Shown piece by piece: positions 9,903 to 18,319 of a DNA stretch of 48,459 nucleotides (within the stretch, counting starts at the first letter, position 1; each line of letters opens with the position of its first letter). The position numbers and the translations under genes were made by a program. The stretch covers positions 1-48,459 of the forward strand of contig JACIYF010000009.1 in assembly GCA_014360065.1 (NCBI GenBank), in the 5' to 3' direction. The notes under the pieces were generated by a model, which did not search any database, was not told the origin of the DNA, and worked only from the letters and a program-made list of their open reading frames with translations. This stretch comes from Clostridia bacterium. Lineage in GTDB: Bacteria > Bacillota > DSM-521 > Neomoorellales > JACIYF01.

Positions 9903-11036
9903 CTACGATATCAGCTCCACTTGCCCTGCTTCCACCCGATACCAGCTAGCCTGCTGGGGATGCCAATCCTTTAGTTCTTCGGAGCTAGTAATAAAGATTT
10001 GATTCTTGCTCCCTAAAGTATCCATGAGTAACCTTCTCCGTTCTCTATCTAACTCGCTAAAAACGTCATCTAAAAGCAGAACTGCCGGTTCCTGTGATTC
10101 CTCCTCGAGAAAATCAACTTCAGCCAACTTTAAAGCTACCACGGCCGTCCGCTGTTGCCCGCGGGAGGCAAAGCTTCGCGCCGCTTTCCCGTCAATTAAG
10201 ATAGCAATCTCATCTATATGGGGCCCTACCAAAGTAAACCCGGCCTTTAATTCCCGGGTACGGTTGGCTGCCAGCGCCCGTTCTAAACTGGCCGCCACCA
10301 TTTCTCCTTCTTTGCCCCAACTTCCCCGGTAGACTAACCTTAATTCCTCGTTGCCACCTACCCGCTGATGCCAGCGGCAGGCAGCTTGAGAAAGCCAGTT
10401 TAAGGCTTTAACCCGCCGGACAATAATATCTTGACCAAGCTTGATCAGCTCTTGGTCCCAGACCTCTAGATGGCGAGGGTCTCCTTTCCCCGATCGTAGT
10501 TGCTTTAATAGCTGGTTGCGCTGGCTCAGCACCCGCCGATAGCGAACCAAGTTATAATAATGCTCGGGATGGGCTTGACATATCTGCCCATCCAAGTACT
10601 GGCGGCGAAGCGCAGGCGGTCCGTCGATCAAGTTCACCTGCTCAGGACCAAAATAGACTACGTTTAGCTGGCCTAGCACTTCTCCTAAGCGTTCTTGCTT
10701 TACCTTATCCAGAAATAGCTTTTTTTGACCGTGGCCGCTACCGGAGGCGGCCAGCTGGTAAGTGAAGCGAATATTCTTAATTACTCCCCCGGCCTGGCCG
10801 ATAGGCTCCTTAAGCACTTCCCCTTCTAAGACAAAGAAGCTTTGGTGGTCCTGGAGTAGTTGGGGATCGCGGTGCCTACGGGGAGAAGCGCTGGTCCCTA
10901 AGTAATAGATGGCTTCCAAGAGGTTAGTCTTGCCTTGGGCATTTCTACCTACAATCACATTAAGGTGAGGGTTAAAAGCCAGGGTAAGCTGGGCGTAGTT
11001 ACGAAAGTGGACCGCCTTTAGGTTCCTAAGCCACAA
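9903..11036 (-). CDS. recF: DNA replication and repair protein RecF
   Basis: RecF is an SMC-like ATPase that helps load RecA at gaps. Motifs: Walker A GRNAQGKTNLLEA, ABC signature SRGQQRTAVVALKLAE, Walker B LLLDDVFSELD. I chose the TTG at 11036 because the protein then begins MWLRNLKAVHFRNY, matching the family, with GGAGG 11 nt upstream. The open frame extends to a GTG at 11081 (392 aa), which has only a weak ribosome site and adds a Gly/Glu-rich stretch. The small S4-domain gene often found between dnaN and recF is not present; the gap to dnaN is about 110 nt. Confidence 0.93.
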   Translation of the reverse strand: MWLRNLKAVHFRNYAQLTLAFNPHLNVIVGRNAQGKTNLLEAIYYLGTSASPRRHRDPQLLQDHQSFFVLEGEVLKEPIGQAGGVIKNIRFTYQLAASGSGHGQKKLFLDKVKQERLGEVLGQLNVVYFGPEQVNLIDGPPALRRQYLDGQICQAHPEHYYNLVRYRRVLSQRNQLLKQLRSGKGDPRHLEVWDQELIKLGQDIIVRRVKALNWLSQAACRWHQRVGGNEELRLVYRGSWGKEGEMVAASLERALAANRTRELKAGFTLVGPHIDEIAILIDGKAARSFASRGQQRTAVVALKLAEVDFLEEESQEPAVLLLDDVFSELDRERRRLLMDTLGSKNQIFITSSEELKDWHPQQASWYRVEAGQVELIS

Positions 11037-11148
11037 ATTTTCATCTGCCTCCTGTCCCTCCTCGCCCCCCTGACCCAGCACTCAACCTGCAGGCGACTAG
11101 GACTTAGTAAGGGTGTCTTACTGCCTGATCGGGCGTAAAACCACTCCA

Positions 11149-12270
11149 CTATGATAACCGCACTGGCAGCACCAAGTATAGGCATGAGATCTCCTCAGTT
11201 TGCGCCGGCCGAATTACCGCTGGACCCAGGGATCCAGTAAAATCAATAGTTACTTCTTCTGCACCGATGGCCTGCAACCCCTCCAGCAGATAACGGGCGT
11301 TGAAGGCGATTTCCAGCTCTTCACCCTCGATCTTGGCTGGAAGCTCCTCGTGCATTTCCCCTTTCTCTGGAGAGGAGCTATCCAAGGATACTAGTTGTCC
11401 GGAAAGGCGCAACTTAACCACGGTGATGCGGCTCTTATCCACCTGCCGGCCTACCACCAGCGCCCGCTCAATGCTTGCGGCCAGCTCTTTGGTCGCAATC
11501 TGCATCCGGGTTTGATGGCGGGAAGGAATTACCTGTTGGTAGGCAGGGAACTGTCCTTCCAGCAAGCGGCAGTCCACCACCAGGTTTCCCGCCACCAACC
11601 GACACCAGTTTTCGGCTACTTGGAGCCTAAAGCGTTCCCCGCTCAAAAGCCGGGTTATCTCCAGCAGGTTTTTCCCAGGAACCAGGATTCGGAAAGGCTG
11701 GCCCAATTCCTCCCCTAATGTTCCCCAGGCGTAGGCCAGGCGGTGAGTGTCGGTCGAAACCACATGCAAGGTACCGTCACCGGTAGACTCCACCAGTATG
11801 CCGCTGAATACCCCCCGGGTATCCTCCCGGGCTAGAGCCGCACCCCCTTTGCGCACGGAAGCTACAAAGGGAGCAGTGGGAAGCTCCAAGGTGTCACCTT
11901 GTAGCTTGAGGGCTTCGGGAAATTCCTCCACCGGATAACCATTGATCCGCCATCGGGAATCCCCCTGGCTTAAAACCGCCGCGTGAGGAGTCTCTCCGTG
12001 GCTCCCTAGAAACAGGGGTCCTGAAGGCAGAAAGCGTACCAGGTCAGCTAAATCCCGGGCGGGAAGGGCAAGGCTGCCCTCCTCCTCCACCTCGGCTGGG
12101 ATGCTAGCCTGGATGCGAAGCTCCAAGTCGGTGGCAGTAAGGGAAAGGGTTCCCCCTTGGGCCTCAAGTAAAACGGCTCCCAGGATAGGTAGAGTGTCGC
12201 GGGGAGAAGAAGCCCTTTGGACCATCTGGATGGCAGTATGGAGGTTTTCTTGGCTGCAGGCTATTTGCAT
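11149..12270 (-). CDS. dnaN: DNA polymerase III beta subunit (sliding clamp)
   Basis: The protein forms the ring clamp that tethers polymerase III. The N-terminus from the chosen ATG reads MQIACSQENLHTAIQMVQRA and a family pattern follows (SPRDTLPILGAVLLEA, TATDLELRI). The C-terminus ends PVRLS, typical of the clamp. AGAGGG lies 6 nt before this ATG; the frame also contains ATGs 8 codons earlier. The length, 373 aa, is normal. DnaA boxes lie upstream in the dnaA-dnaN gap, which suggests DnaA control as in other Firmicutes. Confidence 0.95.
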   Translation of the reverse strand: MQIACSQENLHTAIQMVQRASSPRDTLPILGAVLLEAQGGTLSLTATDLELRIQASIPAEVEEEGSLALPARDLADLVRFLPSGPLFLGSHGETPHAAVLSQGDSRWRINGYPVEEFPEALKLQGDTLELPTAPFVASVRKGGAALAREDTRGVFSGILVESTGDGTLHVVSTDTHRLAYAWGTLGEELGQPFRILVPGKNLLEITRLLSGERFRLQVAENWCRLVAGNLVVDCRLLEGQFPAYQQVIPSRHQTRMQIATKELAASIERALVVGRQVDKSRITVVKLRLSGQLVSLDSSSPEKGEMHEELPAKIEGEELEIAFNARYLLEGLQAIGAEEVTIDFTGSLGPAVIRPAQTEEISCLYLVLPVRLS

Positions 12271-12339
12271 ATGTGGCCCTCTTTTCTTCATCATCTTTTT
12301 ATATGCTTGTAGAAGTCGTAGTCATAGGGGCGGTGAGTA

Positions 12340-12402
12340 TGTGGATAAGGGGGTTTAAGCCGCAAAGGCAAAAGGCTAAGCTTTAGGATAATCAGCGGAT
12401 AA
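12340..12402. other. DnaA boxes in the dnaN-dnaA gap
   Basis: A perfect DnaA box (TTATCCACA, inverted, 12340-12348) and a weaker one (TTATCCGCT, inverted, 12394-12402) lie between dnaA and dnaN. Many Firmicutes have boxes on both sides of dnaA, forming a bipartite origin. These sites may also regulate dnaN. Confidence 0.65.
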
Positions 12403-12451
12403 GACCCCGAAGCTATAAGCCCTAACCCACCTATCCCGATTCTATCCCCAA

Positions 12452-13855
12452 CTAACTCTGTGACCACTGTTGAGAAGTGCGGTTAGTTAATTGGTTTTTT
12501 AAGGTCGCGATTATTTGCTGTAAATCCTCATCCTCAGTCAAAAGAGAACTAATCTTATCGCAGGCATGCATAACTGTGGTATGGTCACGGCCACCAAATT
12601 CCTCGCCAATCCGAGGGAGGGAGTTGTCGGTTAGCTCCCGAGATAAGTACATGGCGATTTGCCGAGGAAAGGCTAGGTTGTGGGAACGTTTTTTGGCCTT
12701 AAAATCCTCCACCCTTAAGTTAAAGTAGTCGGCCACTACCTTTTGAATCTCCTTGATGGTGAGGACATGGGAGGGAGCCTTGTCCACCAAATCCTTTAGA
12801 GCCTCTTGGGTCAGCTGGGAATCGATGGGCCGCTGATTCATGGCCGCATAGGCGGCTACCCGAATCAAAGCTCCCTCTAGCTCGCGGATGTTGGCCTGAA
12901 TGCGGCCTGCGATAAAGGCCATAACCTCATCGGGGAGGTTAATACCCTCCTCTTCGGCTTTCTTGCGGAGGATAGCTACTCTGGTTTCATAGTCAGGGGG
13001 TTGGATGTCAGTAATTAAACCCCATTCAAAGCGGGAGCGGAGGCGATCTTCTAATGTCGGTATATCCTTAGGCGGACGGTCGCTGGAGAGGACAATCTGT
13101 TTTTGGGCGTCATAAAGGGCGTTGAAAGTGTGGAAGAACTCCTCTTGAGTCCGCTCCTTGCCGGCTAAAAACTGGATGTCATCCACTAGTAAGACATCCA
13201 TGGTCCGATACTTGTCCCGAAAGGATTCAGTGGTGTCGTCGCGAATGGAATTAATCAACTCATTGGTAAAGTTTTCCGAAGAAACGTAAGCCACCCGGTG
13301 GTAAGGGTTATGCTCCAGCACGTAATGACCGATGGCGTGCATGAGGTGGGTCTTGCCCAAGCCCACCCCCCCGTAAATAAAAAGCGGGTTGTAGGCTTTG
13401 GCTGGAGTCTCGGCTACTGCCAAGGAGGCGGCATGGGCGAAGCGGTTGCTATTGCCCACCACGAATCTTTGGAAAGTATATTTAGGGTTGAGGTGGACAT
13501 GGTTAGTGCCGATCCGAGCCCCGTTGCCCGGCCGAGGGTTGGGATTAAAGGAGGAGGGTTGGGAGTGAAGATTGCTTCTGGGGATCTTGGGAGTATGGCG
13601 TTCCATAAAAGGTAAAACGAAACGGACATCAACTGGCTGATTGAGAACCAAGCGCAGAGTGTTCTTGATCAAAGTATAATAGCGATCCTCCAGCCATTTC
13701 TTAGCAAAAGAAGTAGGGACAGCAATGTCTATGGTTTGGTTGTGGTAAGCGATGGCTTGGGTAGATTTTAGCCAGGTTTCATAGCTTTCTTGGCTCAGCT
13801 CCTCCTTAAGGATACCGAGAGCACGATCCCAAACCTCTTGGAGCGAGGCGCGCAT
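12452..13855 (-). CDS. dnaA: Chromosomal replication initiator DnaA
   Basis: DnaA binds the origin boxes and melts DNA for replication start. Domain I is at residues 1-85 ([20 protein letters not shown]), then a short variable linker, then the AAA+ domain with Walker [14 protein letters not shown] and Walker [15 protein letters not shown]. Domain IV has the DNA-binding signature [15 protein letters not shown]. The ATG has AAGGAGGG six nt upstream. The protein is 467 aa, in the normal range. It is transcribed leftward from oriC, opposite to rpmH. Confidence 0.97.
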   Translation of the reverse strand: MRASLQEVWDRALGILKEELSQESYETWLKSTQAIAYHNQTIDIAVPTSFAKKWLEDRYYTLIKNTLRLVLNQPVDVRFVLPFMERHTPKIPRSNLHSQPSSFNPNPRPGNGARIGTNHVHLNPKYTFQRFVVGNSNRFAHAASLAVAETPAKAYNPLFIYGGVGLGKTHLMHAIGHYVLEHNPYHRVAYVSSENFTNELINSIRDDTTESFRDKYRTMDVLLVDDIQFLAGKERTQEEFFHTFNALYDAQKQIVLSSDRPPKDIPTLEDRLRSRFEWGLITDIQPPDYETRVAILRKKAEEEGINLPDEVMAFIAGRIQANIRELEGALIRVAAYAAMNQRPIDSQLTQEALKDLVDKAPSHVLTIKEIQKVVADYFNLRVEDFKAKKRSHNLAFPRQIAMYLSRELTDNSLPRIGEEFGGRDHTTVMHACDKISSLLTEDEDLQQIIATLKNQLTNRTSQQWSQS

Positions 13856-14178
13856 AGATTACCCTCCTTGGTTATGCACATATAGCTTACACAGGCTGTT
13901 GGCGGCCTGTGGATAAACTGCTAGCTTAGGTTTTACCCTTTCAATTCTAGGCTTTCATCAGTTAGCAACCAACATAATCACACTTTATCCACAGCCGGCT
14001 GGGATAGGAGGGTGGGAGTACGCTACATCGACCCAGCCCATAGAGGAAGCGGTCTTGTCTATAAGGGGATGCCTTTTCATATTAACAAAGAAGGGGAACA
14101 AGGTGCAACTTTGATTTGAGCTGAGAATCAGCCCAGCTCTCGCTCGCACTGCAGTATAAGCGGGAGGCGGCGGTTTTG
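13856..14178. other. Replication origin region (oriC)
   Basis: This gene-free gap lies between divergent dnaA and rpmH. It has two perfect DnaA boxes, inverted at 13908-13916 and direct at 13985-13993, and a variant TTATGCACA at 13872-13880. The stretch 13920-13985 between boxes is A+T-richer than the surroundings and is a candidate unwinding element. Gene orientation switches here, leftward on the left and rightward on the right, as expected where two forks leave. The rest, 14000-14178, shows nothing clear beyond the rpmH promoter that follows. Confidence 0.85.
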
Positions 14179-14208
14179 CTTGACACTTAAGGAGGGTATA
14201 AGCTATAA
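14179..14208 (+). promoter_or_regulatory. Sigma-A promoter for rpmH
   Basis: Perfect -35 TTGACA (14179-14184) and -10 TATAAT (14203-14208) are separated by 18 nt, 33 nt before the rpmH start. It is the strongest promoter-like sequence in the window and should drive the rpmH-rnpA-yidD-yidC-jag operon. Confidence 0.85.
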
Positions 14209-14241
14209 TCAACCTGCTTTTTAAGGAGGAAGGTGGGTCTT

Positions 14242-14376
14242 ATGAAGCGGACGTACCAACCCAAAGTTCGAAGGCATAAGCGGGTGCATGGGTTTAGGGC
14301 CCGGATGCGCACCAAGAGTGGTCGCGAGGTTATTCGCCGGCGGCGAGCTAAGGGGAGAAAGAGGTTAACCGCTTAA
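14242..14376 (+). CDS. rpmH: 50S ribosomal protein L34
   Basis: The 44-aa product is very basic and carries the L34 pattern: [20 protein letters not shown], then [10 protein letters not shown] and [11 protein letters not shown]. The length is exactly that of bacterial L34. The AAGGAGGAAGG ribosome site lies about 8 nt upstream. It opens the operon rightward from oriC, as in most Firmicutes. Confidence 0.97.
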   Translation: MKRTYQPKVRRHKRVHGFRARMRTKSGREVIRRRRAKGRKRLTA

Positions 14377-14407
14377 AATTGGTGCCGTAGTTGGGGTTGG
14401 GCCGGCG

Positions 14408-14755
14408 GTGCAGGGATGGACTACCCTTAGAGCCAAGGAAGAGTTTCAACGGATTTATCGGTGTGGTAGCCGGGTAGCGGGGCAGTACATGATCATGTAT
14501 TCCCGGGTAGGAGAAGGGGAGAGCTTGTATCGGTTGCGGGTAGGGATCGTCTGCGGCCGGCGGGTGGGGAAGGCGGTAGTCCGGAATCGGGTACGGCGGC
14601 TGATCAAGGAGGCCATCCGTAGGCAGATAAATAAGCTGGAGCGACCGGCCGAGATGGTGCTGGTGGCCCGGCCCGAGGCCAAAGAGGCTGACTTCTGGGC
14701 ACTGGAAAGAGAATTGAAAGAGATGTGGCTGAGGGCGGGCTTGATTTCGGAATGA
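14408..14755 (+). CDS. rnpA: Ribonuclease P protein component
   Basis: RnpA binds the RNase P RNA and helps it process tRNA 5' leaders. The conserved RNR motif is in [20 protein letters not shown] (about residues 53-72), preceded by the usual [11 protein letters not shown]. The frame opens with GTG at 14408; its ribosome site is weak, and the true start could differ by a few codons. The length, 115 aa, is normal. The stop overlaps an ATGA just upstream of yidD. Confidence 0.93.
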   Translation: MQGWTTLRAKEEFQRIYRCGSRVAGQYMIMYSRVGEGESLYRLRVGIVCGRRVGKAVVRNRVRRLIKEAIRRQINKLERPAEMVLVARPEAKEADFWALERELKEMWLRAGLISE

Positions 14756-14793
14756 AAAAGAAATTTTCCCTAAGAAACGGAGACGGTGTCAGG

Positions 14794-15003
14794 ATGCGCC
14801 GCCTGGCCATTTTGCTTATAAAGGCTTATCAGCGGCTGATTTCCCCTTGGTTGGGTGCCAGCTGCCGCTTTTATCCCAGCTGTTCGCAATATACATTGGA
14901 AGCCATCGAGAAATATGGACTAGGGCGAGGGGTCTGGTTGGGCATAAAGAGGTTAGTTAGGTGCCAACCTTTTTCGCCCGGTGGGTATGATCCGGTACCT
15001 TGA
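14794..15003 (+). CDS. yidD: Membrane protein insertion efficiency factor YidD
   Basis: YidD is a small amphipathic membrane-associated protein encoded between rnpA and yidC that aids insertion. From the chosen ATG the protein has 69 aa, beginning [18 protein letters not shown] and carrying the signature [10 protein letters not shown], with [15 protein letters not shown] near the end. In-frame ATG codons upstream (at 14752, overlapping the rnpA stop) would add 14 basic residues; the family usually begins at the one used here. Confidence 0.93.
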   Translation: MRRLAILLIKAYQRLISPWLGASCRFYPSCSQYTLEAIEKYGLGRGVWLGIKRLVRCQPFSPGGYDPVP

Positions 15004-15056
15004 GGGCAAAATTACCCGGGAGGTGAAATCTGCCTGTCTTACCGGGCAGATGGTAA

Positions 15057-15743
15057 GTGGGAGGTTTAGTTAATTTCTTATCCCAGTCAATTCAGTTTTT
15101 CTACTCTATTAGCGCCGGCTTAGGCATCCCTAGTTATGGTTTGGCGATCATCTTTTTTACCATAGTTGTGAAAGCAGTATTATTCCCTTTAACTTACCGG
15201 CAGTTAGCTTCCATGCGGAAGCTCCAGGAGCTTGCTCCCAAGCAGCAGGAAATTCAAAAGAAGTACAAAAAAGACCCACAGCGGGCTCAGCAAGAGATTA
15301 TGAAGCTGTATCAGAAGGAAGGGGTCAATCCCTTCATGGGCTGCCTGCCCTTGTTAATCCAAATGCCGATTCTGTATGCGTTGTTCATGGCCCTGAGATC
15401 GTTTTTTGACCCAGTGCATCACCCTGCCTATGTGGATATGAGTCGGGCTAGTTTCCTATGGATCGGCAATTTAGGGACCCCGGATCCCATTATTTTACCC
15501 ATTCTTGCGGGCCTAGGTACTTTTTTGCAACAGTGGGTGAGCATGAATCGCGGCGCCGGCGCTGGCGATCAGACCCAGCGGACTATGCTCTATATCATGC
15601 CCATTTTTATGGCCTGGATCAGCCGCAGCTTTCCGGCCGGACTAGCTCTTTACTGGGTGATGTTCACGGTGGTCAGTATTGCTGAAAACTGGATTGTTCG
15701 GCGGGTGCCCATGGCGGCTAAGGAGGTTGCAGGAAGTAAATGA
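15057..15743 (+). CDS. yidC: Membrane protein insertase YidC/SpoIIIJ
   Basis: YidC inserts and folds membrane proteins. This is the short Gram-positive type (228 aa) without the large periplasmic domain. Helices lie near residues 25-45, 95-115, 145-165 and 185-215. The charged hairpin between helices 1 and 2 has RQLASMRKLQELAPKQQEI, and the typical VNPFMGCLPLLIQMPI motif follows. There is no obvious lipobox; the frame begins at a GTG with a weak ribosome site, so a somewhat different start is possible. It overlaps jag by 4 nt. Confidence 0.93.
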   Translation: MGGLVNFLSQSIQFFYSISAGLGIPSYGLAIIFFTIVVKAVLFPLTYRQLASMRKLQELAPKQQEIQKKYKKDPQRAQQEIMKLYQKEGVNPFMGCLPLLIQMPILYALFMALRSFFDPVHHPAYVDMSRASFLWIGNLGTPDPIILPILAGLGTFLQQWVSMNRGAGAGDQTQRTMLYIMPIFMAWISRSFPAGLALYWVMFTVVSIAENWIVRRVPMAAKEVAGSK

Positions 15744-16360
15744 GAATGGTTGAGGCGACGGGCAAGAGCGTGGAAGAAGCGGTGGAGAAAGCGTTGATGG
15801 AACTGGGCCGGGCGCGGGAACAGGTAGAAGTAGAGGTGCTGGAGGAGCCGAGCAAGGGGCTTTTGGGTATCCTGGGTAGTAAAATGGCCCGGGTGCGGGT
15901 GCGGGATAAAGGCGACATTGGCGAAATGGCGGAGGAGTTCGTACAAGGGATACTGGAGCGGATGGGGATTAAGGCGCGCCAAGAGCGCTATGAGCGAGAT
16001 GGTTATCACTATATTCGCATTTATGGCAGCGACGTGGGCCTCTTAATCGGCCGACGGGGAGAGACGTTAAATGCGCTTCAGTACTTAGTGAACCTGGCGG
16101 TGGGACATAAGGCCGGCAAGAAGGCCAAGGTGATTCTGGATGTAGAGGGTTACCGGGAGCGGCGGCAGGAGACCCTGATCCGCTTGGCACGGCGAATGTC
16201 GGAGCGAGTGCGGCGGACGGGGATGGCGGTGGCGCTGGAGCCCATGAACCCGCAAGAGCGGCGAGTAATTCATACTGCTTTACATGGCGATAGCCGGGTG
16301 TATACTATAAGTGAAGGGGAGGAACCATATCGGAAAGTGGTAATCCGTCCCAAACGCTGA
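15740..16360 (+). CDS. jag: RNA-binding protein KhpB/Jag (SpoIIIJ-associated)
   Basis: The 206-aa protein has the three Jag parts: an N-terminal Jag_N domain (residues 1-50, with GLLGILGSK), a KH domain (GSDVGLLIGRRGETLNALQYL, about 95-115) and an R3H domain near the C-terminus (MNPQERRVIHTALHGD). KhpB forms an RNA-binding complex with KhpA and affects cell division and sporulation. The ATG overlaps the yidC stop. A hairpin terminator follows at 16432. Confidence 0.93.
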   Translation: MRMVEATGKSVEEAVEKALMELGRAREQVEVEVLEEPSKGLLGILGSKMARVRVRDKGDIGEMAEEFVQGILERMGIKARQERYERDGYHYIRIYGSDVGLLIGRRGETLNALQYLVNLAVGHKAGKKAKVILDVEGYRERRQETLIRLARRMSERVRRTGMAVALEPMNPQERRVIHTALHGDSRVYTISEGEEPYRKVVIRPKR

Positions 16361-16431
16361 GGGCTAATGGTGGCGCATGGGCCAAAAGAGAACAAAGAGC
16401 AAGCTTTACGAGACAAGTTGGCGCTGAAAGC

Positions 16432-16465
16432 AACCCAGGAATGAGCGATCGTTTCTGGGTTTTTT
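16432..16465 (+). terminator. Rho-independent terminator after jag
   Basis: AACCCAG (16432-16438) pairs with CTGGGTT (16455-16461), with further weak pairing inside, and T residues follow (16460-16465). It ends the rpmH-jag operon. The rest of 16361-16596 shows no gene. Confidence 0.75.
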
Positions 16466-16596
16466 GATGGGGATTAGCTGATGCGAAGGGCGGGGTAGCT
16501 CCACCAAGAGCTACGGTGGGAAGGAGCGGCGGGCCAGGCAGCGAGAGGCAACAATATTTTTAGAAGGGTGCTCTAAGAAGGGTGGGTAAGAGGGAC

Positions 16597-18000
16597 ATGA
16601 GCAAGGGAGCAGCAGGGTATGGGCTTGCGGATACCATTGCTGCCATCAGCACTCCTCCGGGTGAGGGGGGCATCGGCATCGTTCGGCTGAGCGGGCCGGA
16701 GGCCTTGGCTATAGCCTCGCGCATCTTCGTCCCCCGGCGGCCGCGGGATCTTCGTCAAAGCCCTGGTTTTCGTATGTACCTGGGCATGATTGTGGACGGG
16801 GCAGGGGGGCGACCAGTGGATGAGGTTCTGGTATCGGTGATGCGAGCCCCCCGGAGCTATACCGGCGAGGATGTGGTGGAGATCAATTGCCACGGGGGAA
16901 TGGTACCGGTTCGGCGAACCTTGGAGCTGGTATTGAGGGAGGGGGCTAGGTTAGCCGGGCCGGGGGAATTTACTCGGCGGGCTTTTCTCCACGGACGGAT
17001 TGATTTGGCCCAGGCTGAAGCGGTGCTGGACGTGATCCGGGCTCGGACCCGGGCTGGGTTGGAGCTGGCGGTGCGCCAGATAGAGGGGAAGCTGTCCCGC
17101 CGCATCCAGGAGGCGGAACAAGAGCTCATCGGCATTATGGCCAGCTTAGAAGCTAGCATCGATTTTCCTCTAGAGGTGGATGAGCCCGAAGGCGGGGAGT
17201 TGTTGAGGAGGCTTGCGGACCTGCGGGCCCAGCTGGAGGAGTTGATCCGGGGGAGCTCCCAGGGGCGCATCCTCCGGGAAGGGATAAAAGTGGCCATCGT
17301 GGGGCGACCCAACGTGGGCAAATCTAGCTTGCTCAATGGTCTTTTGGGGGAAGAGCGGGCCATCGTTACCGAGGTGCCTGGCACTACCCGAGATCTTATC
17401 AGCGAGGCGGCCAACATCCGGGGAATACCGGTGGAGCTGGTAGATACCGCCGGGATTCGAGAGACGGCTGACCTGGTGGAGCAGCTGGGAGTAGAGAGGA
17501 GCCGCCAAGCCCTGGCCCAAGCTGACGTGGTGTTGCTGGTGGTGGATGGTAGCCAAGGGGCCGATGGGGCCGATGCCCAGTTGGCGGCGGCAGTAGGCGA
17601 TCGCCCCGGGATCTTGGTATACAATAAGATGGACTTGGTTGGAGGCGACAAGCCGGAAGCCGGGGATTGGCTTCCCTCTGGCTGGAGGCAAGTTTATACC
17701 TCGGCCAAAGAAGGCTGGGGTCTAGAGGAATTGCGAGCTATGATTGCGGAAATGGTGCTGGGAGGGGAGGTTAGTCCCGGGACGGAAGTTCTGGTTACCC
17801 GGGCCCGGCACCAGGCAGCCCTGGAAAAGGCGGTGCGGGCCTTAGAGCAAGGGGAAGAGACGGTACAGGCTAAGCTCCCCTTAGATTTATTGGCAGTGGA
17901 TCTCAGGGCGGCAAGGGAAGCCCTGGGGGAGATAACCGGCAGCACCGTGGATGAAGAAGTGTTGGACCGGATCTTTCAGGATTTTTGCGTGGGCAAGTAG
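16597..18000 (+). CDS. mnmE: tRNA-U34 modification GTPase MnmE
   Basis: With MnmG, MnmE forms the 5-carboxymethylaminomethyl (or aminomethyl) group on wobble uridine 34. The N-terminal folate-binding domain begins DTIAAISTPPGEGGIGIVRLSG. The G domain has GRPNVGKSSLLNGL, the TTRD switch, DTAGIRE and NKMD. The C-terminus is FCVGK, the conserved C-x-G-K. I prefer the ATG at 16597; a GTG five codons earlier (16582) is open. mnmG follows after a 319-nt gap that contains the second structured leader. Confidence 0.96.
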   Translation: MSKGAAGYGLADTIAAISTPPGEGGIGIVRLSGPEALAIASRIFVPRRPRDLRQSPGFRMYLGMIVDGAGGRPVDEVLVSVMRAPRSYTGEDVVEINCHGGMVPVRRTLELVLREGARLAGPGEFTRRAFLHGRIDLAQAEAVLDVIRARTRAGLELAVRQIEGKLSRRIQEAEQELIGIMASLEASIDFPLEVDEPEGGELLRRLADLRAQLEELIRGSSQGRILREGIKVAIVGRPNVGKSSLLNGLLGEERAIVTEVPGTTRDLISEAANIRGIPVELVDTAGIRETADLVEQLGVERSRQALAQADVVLLVVDGSQGADGADAQLAAAVGDRPGILVYNKMDLVGGDKPEAGDWLPSGWRQVYTSAKEGWGLEELRAMIAEMVLGGEVSPGTEVLVTRARHQAALEKAVRALEQGEETVQAKLPLDLLAVDLRAAREALGEITGSTVDEEVLDRIFQDFCVGK

Positions 18001-18080
18001 GATGGCGGCCGGGTCAGCCGGGCGGGTCGGTCAGCGCTCAACCCAGAGAATTGCCATCCAAGAGAAGTGAGGGCTGCCAT

Positions 18081-18298
18081 CCTCTTGAGACAGGAGGTCG
18101 AATTGGCCGCCCAGCACTCAACCAACCGCGAGGCTGCAGCCCCAGAAACAGCTTGCTGCGTATAGCGTGGATCCCAAGCTTGGGTCAGTCAGTTGGGTGC
18201 TGGGCGCCGAAGGGTGAGGGGGAGCCATACGGATCGCTGGCGAGGTCATTTGGAGCCGGCGCCAGCACCCCGGCATGGGAAACGTTTCGGAAACATCC
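18081..18298 (+). ncRNA. Structured leader element, copy 2, upstream of mnmG
   Basis: It shares with copy 1 (82-210) the opening CCTCTTGAGACAGGAGGTCG and, after a variable part, the whole block from GAAGGG through the 3' end. The variable part here is much longer: GCCCAGCACTCAAC pairs with GTTGGGTGCTGGGC to make a 14-bp stem (one G-T pair) capped by about 75 nt. The hairpin GCCGG (18255-18259)/CCGGC (18270-18274) again has a 10-nt loop, and its CGCCAGC can pair with GCTGGCG (18236-18242). It ends 21 nt before the mnmG GTG. Upstream, GATGGC (18001) can pair with either of two GCCATC copies (18053, about 18075). The rest of the 18001-18319 gap shows no gene. Confidence 0.6.
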
Positions 18299-18319
18299 TA
18301 GGCGGAAAGGGGGTTTACG

